From NCBI RefSeq assembly GCF_900142285.1, contig NZ_FRAJ01000003.1, positions 62,001 through 126,000 of the forward strand: 64,000 nt of DNA, in the 5' to 3' direction. The position numbers and the translations under genes are program-made. The notes under the pieces were generated by a model. That model saw only the letters and a program-made list of their open reading frames with translations. It was not told the DNA's origin and ran no database searches. This DNA comes from Caminicella sporogenes DSM 14501 (GTDB taxonomy: Bacteria > Bacillota > Clostridia > Peptostreptococcales > Caminicellaceae). The first letter of the stretch is position 1, and each line of letters begins with the position of its first letter. Positions 47,270 through 57,656 of this stretch are shown here, in pieces.

Positions 47270-47534
47270 TTTTATTTAGCTCCTCTATTAATTGTTCGTA
47301 AATATCTGAAGGAACTTCTACTCCAAATGCTCTAGCAAGTGCATTTTTCTTTTGCATTTTTTCAAAACATTCTTTTTGCGGACAAATATATGCTCCTCTA
47401 CCGTGAGCTTTTCCTGTAAAATCTATTTTAATTTCACCTTCTTTATTTCTTACTATTCTTATAAGCTCTTTTTTAGGTTTTTGTTCAAAACAACCTACGC
47501 ATTTACGAAGAGGTATTTTCTTTTTTTTCATCAT
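47259..47534 (-). CDS. rnpM: YlxR/RnpM, DUF448 RNA-binding protein
   Basis: 91-residue DUF448 protein. RKCVGCFEQKPKKELIRI and GRGAYICPQKECFEKMQKK, including the paired cysteines, define the family. In B. subtilis it has been reported to bind RNase P RNA and modulate RNase P, hence RnpM. The ATG follows GTAGGGGGT. It lies 36 bases after nusA. Confidence 0.92.
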   Translation of the reverse strand: MMKKKKIPLRKCVGCFEQKPKKELIRIVRNKEGEIKIDFTGKAHGRGAYICPQKECFEKMQKKNALARAFGVEVPSDIYEQLIEELNKNEK

Positions 47535-47570
47535 TTTTATACCCCCTACTGATTATATTATAAATATTTT

Positions 47571-48620
47571 TTATTCAACTAATGATTCTTCAAACTGACT
47601 CAAACTTTTAATATCAATTTTCCAACCTGTTAGTTTAGCAGCTAATCTAGCATTCTGACCTTCTTTACCTATTGCCAGCGATAATTGATAATCTGGTACA
47701 ATAACTAAAGCTGATTTTTCTTCTTCATTAATTATAACTTTTTCTACTTTTGATGGGCTTAGAGAATTTGAAATAAATTCTGAAGGGTTTTCGCTCCATT
47801 TTATTATATCTATTTTTTCTCCTCTTAACTCATCTACAATATTTTGAACTCTAGCCCCTTTCTGTCCAACACATGCTCCAACAGGGTCAACATCTAAATC
47901 AGATGAATAAACAGCAATCTTTGTCCTAGAACCAGCTTCCCTAGATATGCTTTTTATTTCTACTATACCATCATGTATTTCTGGAACTTCTAATTCAAAA
48001 AGCCTTTTTACTAATCCCGGATGAGTTCTAGATACTAAAATTTGAGGTCCTTTAGTAGTTTTCTTTACTTCTACTATGTACGTTTTTATTCTGCTACCTT
48101 GAGTATATACTTCATTTTGTATCTGTTCATTTGGAAGTAGTATAGCTTCAGTTTTTCCTAAATTTATATAAACAATTCCCTTGCTGATTCTTTGAATAGT
48201 TCCAGTTACTATTTCACTTTCTCTATTTACAAATTCTTCATAAATAACAGCTCTTTCTGCTTCTCTAATTCTCTGAACGACAACTTGTTTTGCAGTTTGA
48301 GCTGCTATTCTTCCAAAGTTTTTAGGAGTAACTTCTTTTTCAATTATGTCATCTATTTCGTAATTTGGGTCAATCTTTTTTGCATCTTCTAAGCTTATTT
48401 CAAATAGCTCATTTTCTACATTTTCAACTACCTGTTTTCTAGAATAGACATGAACATCCCCATTTTCTCTATCTATTGTAATTTTAACATTTTGAGCAGA
48501 ACCAAAATTCTTTTTATAAGCAGTAATTAAAGCTGCTTCAATAGCTTCTAGGAGAGTTTCTTTAGATATACCTTTTTCTTTTTCAAGTTGCTCAAGAGCT
48601 TCTAGTAATTCATTTTTCAC
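47571..48620 (-). CDS. nusA: Transcription termination/antitermination factor NusA
   Basis: 349-residue RNA polymerase-binding factor affecting pausing, termination and antitermination. An N-terminal RNAP-binding domain (about 1-125), an S1 domain (about 132-200) and two KH domains (about 205-345) are present. GACVGQKGARVQNIV and AIGKEGQNARLAAKLTGW mark the KH repeats. The E. coli C-terminal acidic repeats are absent, normal for Firmicutes. The start is GTG, eight bases after AGGGGG. Confidence 0.97.
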   Translation of the reverse strand: MKNELLEALEQLEKEKGISKETLLEAIEAALITAYKKNFGSAQNVKITIDRENGDVHVYSRKQVVENVENELFEISLEDAKKIDPNYEIDDIIEKEVTPKNFGRIAAQTAKQVVVQRIREAERAVIYEEFVNRESEIVTGTIQRISKGIVYINLGKTEAILLPNEQIQNEVYTQGSRIKTYIVEVKKTTKGPQILVSRTHPGLVKRLFELEVPEIHDGIVEIKSISREAGSRTKIAVYSSDLDVDPVGACVGQKGARVQNIVDELRGEKIDIIKWSENPSEFISNSLSPSKVEKVIINEEEKSALVIVPDYQLSLAIGKEGQNARLAAKLTGWKIDIKSLSQFEESLVE

Positions 48621-48632
48621 TATTTATTCCCC

Positions 48633-49100
48633 CTAATCAAAATTGATTAAAAGTTTCACAAGAGATACTTTATCTCTTGGTATTGAAATAGAACCTTTTT
48701 TTTCTATATCAATAATTATTTTGTTATTTTCTAAACCAAGTAATTTACCTTCAAATATTTTTTGACCATCCATAGGATGATAAAGTCTAACTTCTACCAA
48801 TTCACCTTTATATTTTTCAAAATCTTTATCACGTTTTAAAGGTCTATCTATTCCAGGTGAAGATACTTCTAAAAAATAACTTTCCTTAATTGGATCTAAT
48901 TCATCTAACTTTTTACTTAGATATTCACTTGCTTCTTGACAATCATCTAAGGATAAACCTCCTTCCTTGTCAAGATATACCCTTAAATATCTATGCTGTC
49001 CTTCTTTTACAAATTCTATATCAACTAAATCCAAATTTTTATCTTCAGTAAAAGGAACTATTAGTTCCTCAACTATATCAACTACACGTTTTTTTTGCAA
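48633..49100 (-). CDS. rimP: Ribosome maturation factor RimP
   Basis: 155-residue factor needed for 30S subunit assembly. LDLVDIEFVKEGQHRYLRVYLD, EVSSPGIDRPLKRDKDF and the C-terminal SH3-like strand are typical. The open frame runs to 49217, but AAAGGAGG directly before the TTG at 49100 and normal length fix the start there. It heads the rimP-nusA-rnpM-ylxQ-infB-rbfA-nrnA-truB-ribF operon. Confidence 0.93.
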   Translation of the reverse strand: MQKKRVVDIVEELIVPFTEDKNLDLVDIEFVKEGQHRYLRVYLDKEGGLSLDDCQEASEYLSKKLDELDPIKESYFLEVSSPGIDRPLKRDKDFEKYKGELVEVRLYHPMDGQKIFEGKLLGLENNKIIIDIEKKGSISIPRDKVSLVKLLINFD

Positions 49101-49197
49101 ACTAAATCCTCCTTTTCTATTTAAGTTACACTTTTTATTGGTATTTTTCCAAAAAAAATGTTTACTATTCGTAAAACGGCAGAAAATATATAACAAT

Positions 49198-49222
49198 AAA
49201 GAGTGGGAAATTCCCACTCTTT
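49198..49222 (-). terminator. Hairpin after polC / in the rimP leader
   Basis: AAAGAGTGGG (49198-49207) pairs with CCCACTCTTT (49213-49222). It lies downstream of both the polC stop and the rimP promoter, so it could terminate polC or attenuate the rimP operon. The following T-run is weak. Confidence 0.6.
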
Positions 49223-49250
49223 ATATAAATTATACTATATTTATATGGAA

Positions 49251-49279
49251 ATTATAACATAAACAATAAATGTATGCAA
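49251..49279 (-). promoter_or_regulatory. Promoter of the rimP-nusA-infB operon
   Basis: On the minus strand TTGCAT (49274-49279), 17 bases, TATAAT (49251-49256) preceded by TG-T, a strong extended -10. It begins four bases after the polC stop. Confidence 0.75.
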
Positions 49280-49282
49280 CTC

Positions 49283-52200
49283 TTAAAATAGAGATAATTG
49301 ATTGGCTTCTGGAAGATTTTTCAAACAACCATGAGCCTGAAGCGTTTCTATGACAGTTTTTGATACTTTGGTTCTTATTCTAATATCTTCAATAGATAGA
49401 AATTCTCCATTTTTTCTTTCATGTGCAATATTTCTTGCTGCACTTTCCCCCACTCCCTGCAGAGACCTTAAAGGTGGCAAAATTGCATTATCTTTAATTA
49501 AAAACTTATCTGAATCTGATTCATAAAGGTCAACTTTTAAGAAATTAAAGCCTCTACAGTACATTTCATAAGCTACTTCTAAAACTGTAAGCAAATCTTT
49601 CTCCTTTTGTGTAAGATTATTACCTTCATTATTTAATTGATTTATCTTTTCCTTCACAACATCTTTTCCTTTACATATCAAATCTGCATCAAAGTCATCT
49701 ACTTTAGTTGTAAAATACGTAGCATAAAATGCTAGTGGATAGTGAACTTTAAAATACGCTATTCTAAACGACATCATTACATATGCTACGGCATGAGCTT
49801 TAGGAAACATATACTTTATTTTATTACAAGAATCTATATACCATTTTGGAACATTATTTTTCTTCATAAGCTCTTCATTTTCGGGAGTTAATCCTTTACC
49901 TTTTCTCACTCTTTCCATGATTGTAAATGCTTCTTTAGGAGGTAGCCCTTTTAATATTAGATAATTCATAATGTCATCTCTTGTAGATATAACGTCTTTT
50001 AATTCAGCTATGCCCTGCCTTACTAATTCCTGTGCATTATTAATCCATACATCTGTTCCGTGTGAAAGTCCACTTATTCTGACTAATTCAGCAAATGTAG
50101 TTGGCTGTGTATCAATTAACATCTGTCTTACAAACTTAGTCCCAAATTCAGGAATCCCAAGTGAACCAACCTCTATATCAAAATCATCATCAACTAAGTT
50201 TAAAGTTTCAGTAGAAGTAAATATCTTTATAGTATCTTTATCATCTAATCGTATATCTTGAGGATTTATACCTGTAAATTCTTCTAACATTTTTATAATC
50301 GTTGGAACATCATGACCCAATATATCAAGTTTAAGTAACCTACCGCTTATAGCATGATAATCAAAATGAGTTGTAATTACACCAGAAGATTTATCATTAG
50401 CAGGATACTGCACTGGAGTAAAATCATGAATTTCTTTATAATTTGGAACTACCATAATTCCACCGGGATGCTGCCCTGTTGTTCTTTTTATTCCTGTACA
50501 GCAAGAAGCTAATCTAAGAAGTTCTTTACTATTTACAGATATATTTTTTTCTTCAAAATATTTTTTTGCAAATCCAAAAGCAGATTTTTCAGCTAAAGTG
50601 CCAATTGTACCAGCTCTATAGACATATCCTTTGCCGAAAAGTTCTTCAGTATATTTATGTGCTGTTGGTTGATATTCGCCTGCAAAGTTGAGGTCAATAT
50701 CTGGTTCTTTATCTCCTTCAAATCCGAGGAATACTTCAAAAGGTATATCATGACCATCTTTTTTATACAATGTACCACAATTTGGACATATTTTATCAGG
50801 TAAATCCGCACCACTTCCATAAGAACCATCTGTAATAAATTCAGATTTTTTACAATTTGGACATATATAGTGCGGCGGTAGTGGATTAACTTCAGTTATG
50901 TCACTCATAGTAGCTACAAATGAAGAACCTACAGAACCTCTAGAACCTACAAGGTATCCATCACGCAGCGATTTAGTAACTAATTTATGAGCAATAATAT
51001 ACATTACGGCATAGCCATTGCTTATAATTGAGTTTAATTCTCTATCAAGTCTTTTTTGAACTAATTCTGGAAGCGGACTGCCATAAATGCTCTTTGCTTT
51101 TTCATAACACATATTCCTCAAATCTTCATCAGCACCTTCTATTCTAGGAGGATAAGTTTCTTGAGGAATGGGTATTATATTTTCAACAGAATCAGCAATT
51201 TTATTTGGATTTTCTATGACTATTTCTCTTGCAATTTCATCTTCAAGATAATCAAAGTCTTTTAGCATTTCCTCTGTAGTCTTAAAATAAATAGGAGGCT
51301 GATTATCTGCATCAGAATATCCTTGTCCAGTCATTAATATTCTTCTTATAATTTCATCATGTGGTTCTAAAAAATGAACATCGCCAGTTGCAACTACAGG
51401 TTTGTTATATTTTTTTCCAAGCTCAATTATTTTCTTATTAATTTCTTTTAAATCATCATAACTCTTTACAATTCCCTTTTCAATCATAAAACTATTATTT
51501 TCTATTGGCTGAACCTCTAGAAAATCATAAAAATTTACAATAGATTCTATTTCAGATTCATCTTTATTTTTAAGAATAGCTCTATAAAGTTCTCCTGCTT
51601 CACAAGCTGTACCGATTATTAAACCTTCTCTCATAGATGAAAGTAAGCTTTTGGGTATTCTAGGTCTTTTATAAAAAGTTTTTAAATGCGAATGAGTTAC
51701 TAGCTTATAAAGATTTTTTAAACCAGTATAATTTTTAACTAATATATTTATATGATAAGTATCTAGTTTAGTATAATCTTTTGAATTAGAAGATAGATTA
51801 TTTATTTCATTAAGCTTTGAAATATTTTTTTCTTTAAGCATAGTCAGTAATTTTATAAATATTTCTGCTGTTGCTTCGGCATCATCTACTGCTCTATGAT
51901 GATTTTCTAAATTTACATTAAAATGTTTAGCTAGTACATTTAATCTGTGTTTTTTTAAATTTGGAAGAAGTACCCTGCTCAAAGTAAGTGTATCAACTAT
52001 TGGATTTTTAAAACTTATACCAAGTAAACTGCAATTTTCTTTAATAAAAGATGTATCAAATGAAGCATTATGCGCTACTACCGGATTATCGCCTATAAAT
52101 TCAATAAATTTCGGAAGCACTTTATCTATAGTTGGTTTATCTTTTACCATTTCATCTGTTATACCAGTTAATTTTACTATTTTTTCAGGTATTTTAATTT

Positions 52201-53554
52201 GAGGATTAATAAGTGAAGAAAATCTGCCAATAACTTTACCATTTTCAATTTTTACTGCACCTATTTCAGTAATTTTATCATGTTTAAATGACAATCCAGT
52301 AGTTTCAATATCAAATACTACAAAAGTTTGCTCTAAAGGTTTATCATTACTGTTAATTACTATAGGTGCTCCATCATTAACTATATATCCTTCCATTCCA
52401 TATATAACTTTAATACCAAATTTTTTACTTGCATCAATTGCCTCAGGGTAAGCTTGTACAACACCGTGGTCAGTAATTGCAATAGCTTTATGTCCCCATT
52501 CAGCTGCTCTCTTTATTAAATCTGTTGCAGTACATATTCCGTCCATAGAACTCATCTTTGTATGAGCATGAAGCTCTACTCTCTTTTGATGTGCATTATC
52601 TAATCTGACTTTTTTTTCTGTTTCATTAATATCCCTTGCCATTATGACTAATTCTCTTTCAAATGTATCATAACGTACTAATCCTTTTACTTTATAATGC
52701 TTACCCTTCTTTATTTTTTCAAGTATTGCTGAAGCATCTTCTTTCTTTGCAAAAATTTTTATTCCTATAGATGAAGTATAATCTGTAATTGCAAGAGAAA
52801 TTAATATTTTACCACTTTTTAGTTCTCTTTTTTCTATTTCAAATATTTCACCTTCAACACATACAGTCCCATCTTCCTCAGATAAATTAACAATTTTCAC
52901 TGGAGCATCTCCAATATTTTGACCCATAACAATACTACCTGATTTAGAAATTGGTTTGCTTTTTTTACTATCTTGTTTAGGTTTAGTATTTGAATTTATA
53001 ACTATATCTTCAATTAATTTGTTTAACTCTTTATCTCGTTTCTTAATATATTCAGATTGATTAGCAGAAAGACTGTCATTTGCTTTTAAATCTACTTTTA
53101 TATTTATATTAAAATCATTTTTAAATATATCTTGTATAAGTTTATCACATCTTTTTTTGTTTAAATTTTCTAAAGCTATAAAATCGCTAACTTCTATATT
53201 TAAAGTGTTTAAATTTTTATCAAATTTTTTATTACAATTATTAAGCCAGCCTATTAAAGCTGGACTTGTATTTTTTACTTCATATATTATGTTGTCCCAA
53301 TATTTTGAAACAATTTCCTCTATATCTATATCTAAATTTTTATATGACGTATGAACTTTAAAATCGGCAATAAAAGGTAAATTACTTTTAATATATTCTT
53401 CTATTTTATTTAAGTTTATTTTATCTATTATTTTATTGAGCAGCAAATTTAATTTTAATGTTTTAGTAGATTTATTATATATTATTGATTCAACTGAAAT
53501 AGAATTTTCATCGTTTAATATTTTTATAAATATTTCATTATTAAACTTGTTCAT
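49283..53554 (-). CDS. polC: DNA polymerase III PolC-type alpha subunit
   Basis: 1423-residue replicative polymerase of low-GC Gram-positives. An OB domain (about 225-310) is followed by a PHP domain beginning RVELHAHTKMSSMDG and interrupted by a DEDDh exonuclease (about 410-580), with FVVFDIETTGLSF and HHRAVDDAEATAEI. The polymerase part includes a zinc finger with CPNCKK...CPNCG, GSRGSVGSSFVATM and PDIDLNFAGEYQ. PolC, not DnaE alone, confirms Firmicute-type replication. The ATG follows TTTGGAGGTC. Spacing to ispG is 16 bases. Confidence 0.98.
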   Translation of the reverse strand: MNKFNNEIFIKILNDENSISVESIIYNKSTKTLKLNLLLNKIIDKINLNKIEEYIKSNLPFIADFKVHTSYKNLDIDIEEIVSKYWDNIIYEVKNTSPALIGWLNNCNKKFDKNLNTLNIEVSDFIALENLNKKRCDKLIQDIFKNDFNINIKVDLKANDSLSANQSEYIKKRDKELNKLIEDIVINSNTKPKQDSKKSKPISKSGSIVMGQNIGDAPVKIVNLSEEDGTVCVEGEIFEIEKRELKSGKILISLAITDYTSSIGIKIFAKKEDASAILEKIKKGKHYKVKGLVRYDTFERELVIMARDINETEKKVRLDNAHQKRVELHAHTKMSSMDGICTATDLIKRAAEWGHKAIAITDHGVVQAYPEAIDASKKFGIKVIYGMEGYIVNDGAPIVINSNDKPLEQTFVVFDIETTGLSFKHDKITEIGAVKIENGKVIGRFSSLINPQIKIPEKIVKLTGITDEMVKDKPTIDKVLPKFIEFIGDNPVVAHNASFDTSFIKENCSLLGISFKNPIVDTLTLSRVLLPNLKKHRLNVLAKHFNVNLENHHRAVDDAEATAEIFIKLLTMLKEKNISKLNEINNLSSNSKDYTKLDTYHINILVKNYTGLKNLYKLVTHSHLKTFYKRPRIPKSLLSSMREGLIIGTACEAGELYRAILKNKDESEIESIVNFYDFLEVQPIENNSFMIEKGIVKSYDDLKEINKKIIELGKKYNKPVVATGDVHFLEPHDEIIRRILMTGQGYSDADNQPPIYFKTTEEMLKDFDYLEDEIAREIVIENPNKIADSVENIIPIPQETYPPRIEGADEDLRNMCYEKAKSIYGSPLPELVQKRLDRELNSIISNGYAVMYIIAHKLVTKSLRDGYLVGSRGSVGSSFVATMSDITEVNPLPPHYICPNCKKSEFITDGSYGSGADLPDKICPNCGTLYKKDGHDIPFEVFLGFEGDKEPDIDLNFAGEYQPTAHKYTEELFGKGYVYRAGTIGTLAEKSAFGFAKKYFEEKNISVNSKELLRLASCCTGIKRTTGQHPGGIMVVPNYKEIHDFTPVQYPANDKSSGVITTHFDYHAISGRLLKLDILGHDVPTIIKMLEEFTGINPQDIRLDDKDTIKIFTSTETLNLVDDDFDIEVGSLGIPEFGTKFVRQMLIDTQPTTFAELVRISGLSHGTDVWINNAQELVRQGIAELKDVISTRDDIMNYLILKGLPPKEAFTIMERVRKGKGLTPENEELMKKNNVPKWYIDSCNKIKYMFPKAHAVAYVMMSFRIAYFKVHYPLAFYATYFTTKVDDFDADLICKGKDVVKEKINQLNNEGNNLTQKEKDLLTVLEVAYEMYCRGFNFLKVDLYESDSDKFLIKDNAILPPLRSLQGVGESAARNIAHERKNGEFLSIEDIRIRTKVSKTVIETLQAHGCLKNLPEANQLSLF

Positions 53555-53570
53555 TTGCTGACCTCCAAAT

Positions 53571-54641
53571 TTATATGCCCTCTTTCATCTCATTTATTTC
53601 CTCTAAGAGAACTTTTATAATATCTTCTTCCGAAACTTTTTTAATGATTTTTCCCTTTTTAAACAATAACGCACTGTTTTTTCCTCCAGCAATTCCTATA
53701 TCAGCTTCTTTTGCTTCTCCCGGACCGTTTACAGCACATCCCATTATTGCAACTGTAATTGGAATATTTATATTTTTTAATTCATTTTCTACAATATTCG
53801 CTATTTTAGATAAATCAATTTGACATCTACCACATGTAGGACACGAAATTAAATTAATTCCATATTTTCGTAAGCCTAAACATTGAAGTATTTCCTTTGC
53901 TACCTTTATTTCTTCTATAGGGTCGCCTGTCAGAGAAACCCTCAAAGTATCGCCTATTCCATTTAAAAGCATACAACCTATACCTATTGAAGATTTTATT
54001 GTACCACGCCAGACTGTTCCTGCTTCCGTTATTCCTATATGAAAAGGATAATCTACCTTCTTTGCAAGTAAATTATATGCTTCATATGTAAGTCTTATAT
54101 CTGAAGCTTTAAGAGAAATGATTATATCATTAAAATCCAAACTTTCTAAAATATCTATATGCACAAGTGCACTTTCAACAAGAGCAGATGGAGTAATTTT
54201 ACCATTATACTTCTTTAAAATCTTTTTATCTAGAGAACCTGCATTTACACCTATTCTAATTGGAATATTATATTCCTTAGCTTTTGAAACTACTTTTTTT
54301 ATTCTATTAATATCTCCTATGTTTCCCGGATTAATTCTAAGTTTATCTACTCCATTTTCAATCGACTTGATAGCTAAACGATAATCAAAATGTATATCGG
54401 CAACTACCGGTATCTTAACATTTCTCTTTATTTCATATATGGCATCAGCAGCTTCCATATCGGGAACTGCTAATCTAATTATTTCGCATCCAGCTTCTTC
54501 TAATTTTTTTATCTGCTCAACAGTTTTTTTCACATCTCTAGTATCAGTATTTGTCATAGATTGTATAGTTATAGGAGCATCTCCTCCTATAAAAATATTT
54601 CCACATTTAATTTTTTTTGTATTTCTTCTTGTAGTTTTCAT
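53571..54641 (-). CDS. ispG: 4-hydroxy-3-methylbut-2-en-1-yl diphosphate synthase
   Basis: 356-residue 4Fe-4S enzyme of the MEP pathway, converting MEcPP to HMBPP, the substrate of IspH (4.1 kb). The cluster cysteines are in ISCPTCGRC and in MGCAVNGPGEA; the TIM-barrel start includes PITIQSMTNTDTRD. Length is normal for the bacterial two-domain form. It lies between rseP and polC, an arrangement common in Clostridia. Confidence 0.97.
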   Translation of the reverse strand: MKTTRRNTKKIKCGNIFIGGDAPITIQSMTNTDTRDVKKTVEQIKKLEEAGCEIIRLAVPDMEAADAIYEIKRNVKIPVVADIHFDYRLAIKSIENGVDKLRINPGNIGDINRIKKVVSKAKEYNIPIRIGVNAGSLDKKILKKYNGKITPSALVESALVHIDILESLDFNDIIISLKASDIRLTYEAYNLLAKKVDYPFHIGITEAGTVWRGTIKSSIGIGCMLLNGIGDTLRVSLTGDPIEEIKVAKEILQCLGLRKYGINLISCPTCGRCQIDLSKIANIVENELKNINIPITVAIMGCAVNGPGEAKEADIGIAGGKNSALLFKKGKIIKKVSEEDIIKVLLEEINEMKEGI

Positions 54642-54656
54642 ATCATATCACCATCT

Positions 54657-55664
54657 TTAAAATAAATTAAATCGAGTAATATCTTTATATATGACAAAAA
54701 CCATCAAACCTAATAATATTATAAAACCTATAAAATGAACAAATCCTTCTTTTTCAGGGTCTATAGGTTTTCCAAGTATTAACTCAATGATTATAAATAC
54801 CAATCGTCCTCCGTCTAAAGCAGGAAACGGTAGTAAATTCAATATAGCAAGGTTGATAGATATAAGCGCCGCTAGCGACATTAATGAAAAAATACTAATT
54901 CTAGCTGCTTCTCCAACAAAATGTACCATTCCAATAGGTCCAACTATTTCTTTTGAAGAAGCTTTTCCTTTAACTAAATTTAAAAGAAAATTCCCTATTC
55001 CCTTTGTAATCAAAACTACTCTTTCTACAGAAAACTTAAAAGATGCAAAAATTGATTTTGAAAAAACGGGACTTATCCCTATTAACTTTTTATTTGTTTT
55101 TTTGTCAAATATTGGTTTAACATCTAATGACATCTTCTTTCCATCTCTAATTAAAGTAATTTTTAATACATCTGTACTACTCTGACTGACATTTTTTACT
55201 ATATCATCCCAACTATTGATTTTATTATCATTGATTTTTATGATTTTATCTCCGGGTTGTATACCTGCTTTATAAGCTGGATAATTCTCAGTAACTTCAT
55301 TAATTACATTTATAGGAACTCCTATACTAAATCCTATAATCATAAAGAGCAGTATTGCTAGAATTATATTCATTATTGGACCTGCAGCAATAACTGAAAT
55401 CCTCTGAAGAGGAGATTTTTTACTAAAACTTCGAATATCTTCTGAAGCTCCATCTTCCCCTTCCATTTTCACATAACCGCCAATAGGAAGAATTCTTATT
55501 GAATATTCTGTTTCTTTTCCTTTATATGATAATAATTTAGGTCCCATTCCAAGTGCAAATTCATGTACTTTTATGTCATTTAATTTAGCAAAAATGAAAT
55601 GTCCAAATTCATGGAAAAAAACTAAAAGCCCAAAGACTAATATAAAACTAAACAAAGTAAGCAT
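54657..55664 (-). CDS. rseP: Site-2 intramembrane zinc metalloprotease RseP/RasP
   Basis: 335-residue integral membrane protease cutting anti-sigma factors and signal peptide remnants. The zinc site HEFGH is at residues 18-22, a PDZ domain spans about 120-195 (PAYKAGIQPGDKIIKIND), and the third zinc ligand region is NLLPFPALDGGRL. About four membrane segments are seen. The ATG follows AAGGTGGG. It sits after dxr as in Bacillus. Confidence 0.95.
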   Translation of the reverse strand: MLTLFSFILVFGLLVFFHEFGHFIFAKLNDIKVHEFALGMGPKLLSYKGKETEYSIRILPIGGYVKMEGEDGASEDIRSFSKKSPLQRISVIAAGPIMNIILAILLFMIIGFSIGVPINVINEVTENYPAYKAGIQPGDKIIKINDNKINSWDDIVKNVSQSSTDVLKITLIRDGKKMSLDVKPIFDKKTNKKLIGISPVFSKSIFASFKFSVERVVLITKGIGNFLLNLVKGKASSKEIVGPIGMVHFVGEAARISIFSLMSLAALISINLAILNLLPFPALDGGRLVFIIIELILGKPIDPEKEGFVHFIGFIILLGLMVFVIYKDITRFNLF

Positions 55665-55679
55665 ATTACCAATCCCACC

Positions 55680-56825
55680 TTAAAAACTATTATTTATATA
55701 TTCCCTAGTTTCTTTATCTACAAGAAGTATATCTTCTATACTTGGATTTTTAATAGGATTATGACGTTTCATTGCCTTTTCTATTTTATCTGGTATATCA
55801 TAAAATCCTATTTTACCGTTTAAAAACAAATAAACTAATTCTTCATTTGAAGCATTTAATACAGTAGGCATACTTCCCCCTATTTTTAATGCTTCATATG
55901 CCAACTTTAAACACGGAAAAGTATTAGTATCCGGCTTTTCAAAAGTAAGGCTAGCAATCTGATTAAAATCTAATTTGCTCATATTAGATTTTATTCTTAA
56001 AGGATAAGTTAATGCATATTGTATTGGTAATTTCATATCAGGAATACCAAGCTGAGCTAATATTGAACCGTCTATAAATTCAACCATTGAATGTATAATA
56101 CTCTGCGGATGAATAATTACATCTATTTGGTCTATTTCTAAGTTAAATAACCATTTGGCTTCAATTACTTCCAATCCTTTATTCATTAGTGTAGCTGAAT
56201 CTATAGTAATTTTTTTACCCATGTTCCAATTTGGATGCTTTAGAGCATCTTTTGAAGTAACACTTAATAAATCATTTCTTTTTAAACCTCTAAAAGGTCC
56301 GCCTGAAGCAGTTAAAATTATTTTTTCGACATTTAATATATCATTTCCATTTAGACACTGAAATATAGCACTGTGTTCACTATCAACTGGAATAATTGAG
56401 ACTCCATTTTTACTTGCTTCATTCATAATTATTTCTCCAGCAGTAACTAAAGTTTCTTTGTTAGCTAAAGCAATCGTCTTTTTAGCTTTTATTGCGTTAA
56501 AAGTAGGTAAAAGTCCTATATTGCCAACTACAGATGTTACAACTACATCTACTTCATCAATTGTTGCAATCGCATTTAAACCTTCTAATCCAGCTAAAAT
56601 TTCAACTCCATCATTTTTTACTATCTCTTTTAACTTTTGTGCATTTTTCTTATCATATACAGCTACATATTTAGGTTTAAATTCTTCTATTTGTTTTCGA
56701 AGAAGCTCTATATTAGTATTTCCACTTATAGCAATAACCTTAAACAAATCTGGATTATTCCTTACAATATCAAGTGTTTGAGTACCTATAGAACCAGTTG
56801 AACCTAGAATTGAAATTCTTTTCAT
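55680..56825 (-). CDS. dxr: 1-deoxy-D-xylulose-5-phosphate reductoisomerase
   Basis: 381-residue NADPH-dependent enzyme making MEP, the first committed step of isoprenoid synthesis here. The Rossmann motif [16 protein letters not shown] is at residues 5-20. [13 protein letters not shown] and [10 protein letters not shown] carry the metal and substrate residues. Isoprenoid product reaches UppS two genes downstream. The ATG follows CGAAAGGATGGG. Confidence 0.97.
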   Translation of the reverse strand: MKRISILGSTGSIGTQTLDIVRNNPDLFKVIAISGNTNIELLRKQIEEFKPKYVAVYDKKNAQKLKEIVKNDGVEILAGLEGLNAIATIDEVDVVVTSVVGNIGLLPTFNAIKAKKTIALANKETLVTAGEIIMNEASKNGVSIIPVDSEHSAIFQCLNGNDILNVEKIILTASGGPFRGLKRNDLLSVTSKDALKHPNWNMGKKITIDSATLMNKGLEVIEAKWLFNLEIDQIDVIIHPQSIIHSMVEFIDGSILAQLGIPDMKLPIQYALTYPLRIKSNMSKLDFNQIASLTFEKPDTNTFPCLKLAYEALKIGGSMPTVLNASNEELVYLFLNGKIGFYDIPDKIEKAMKRHNPIKNPSIEDILLVDKETREYINNSF

Positions 56826-56864
56826 TTTCCCATCCTTTCGAGTACTAATTTCAAACTCTGCATT

Positions 56865-57644
56865 TTAATTTGTAAAAAAGATTAGATAGTAATATATTAT
56901 AGGAGCAGTTAAAATTATACTGTCAAATCTATCTAAAACACCTCCATGTCCCGGTATAATGTTTCCAAAGTCTTTTATTCCAACATATCTTTTTATCTTT
57001 GATGCTATTAAATCTCCTATTTGAGAAAAAATACTTCCTATCAAACCAATTACTACTGAATGTAAAATAAATTTAGGCATGAATATGTATGAAAAAACCA
57101 AAGATACAATTATACTGCCTATTATACCGCCAATACTTCCTTCTACAGTCTTTTTAGGACTTACTTGCGGAATCAGTTTTTTTCTACCAAAAAAATATCC
57201 CGTAAAGTAAGCAAAAGTATCTGTCGCCCAAGCAGTAATAAATGGAAACCAAATAAAATTTTTAACATTCATGTCTGATATATATATTATATGTAGTAAA
57301 AATACTGAAACATATAAAAAGCCTAACAATGTTATAGATACATCTAATGGAGAATATTTTTTACTGAATAAAAAAATAATTAAAAGTATAAAAGTAATTA
57401 AGAATATAATACATAAAAAATATTTTTGTCTGTAAAAATAATAATCAGCAAAAAGCTGTGCAGTGAAAAAATACCCAATAAAAGTAATAGGATAAATATT
57501 TTTTTGAAAAAAGCTCTTATAAAATTCACTTAGCCCCATTAATGCTATAAATAAAACAGCAAAAATTAAAGTAATTCCTCCAGATAAAATTATATATATA
57601 AGAAGCGGCAGTCCAATTATTCCAGATAAAATTCTCTTAGTCAT
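56865..57644 (-). CDS. cdsA: Phosphatidate cytidylyltransferase
   Basis: 259-residue polytopic membrane enzyme making CDP-diacylglycerol, the substrate of PgsA (28.5 kb). Several hydrophobic segments and the C-terminal signature [25 protein letters not shown] are clear, as is [12 protein letters not shown]. Length is typical. The ATG follows ATGGTGAGAAG; uppS ends 12 bases before. Confidence 0.96.
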   Translation of the reverse strand: MTKRILSGIIGLPLLIYIILSGGITLIFAVLFIALMGLSEFYKSFFQKNIYPITFIGYFFTAQLFADYYFYRQKYFLCIIFLITFILLIIFLFSKKYSPLDVSITLLGFLYVSVFLLHIIYISDMNVKNFIWFPFITAWATDTFAYFTGYFFGRKKLIPQVSPKKTVEGSIGGIIGSIIVSLVFSYIFMPKFILHSVVIGLIGSIFSQIGDLIASKIKRYVGIKDFGNIIPGHGGVLDRFDSIILTAPIIYYYLIFFTN

Positions 57645-57656
57645 CTTCTCACCATC

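Noticed and set aside
49101-49217. Longer N-terminus for RimP
   Set aside because: Non-conserved, includes leader sequence; AAAGGAGG directly precedes the TTG at 49100.
50593-50829. Open frame opposite in phase inside polC
   Set aside because: Shadow of the polC zinc-finger region; composition and lack of ribosome binding site argue against it.
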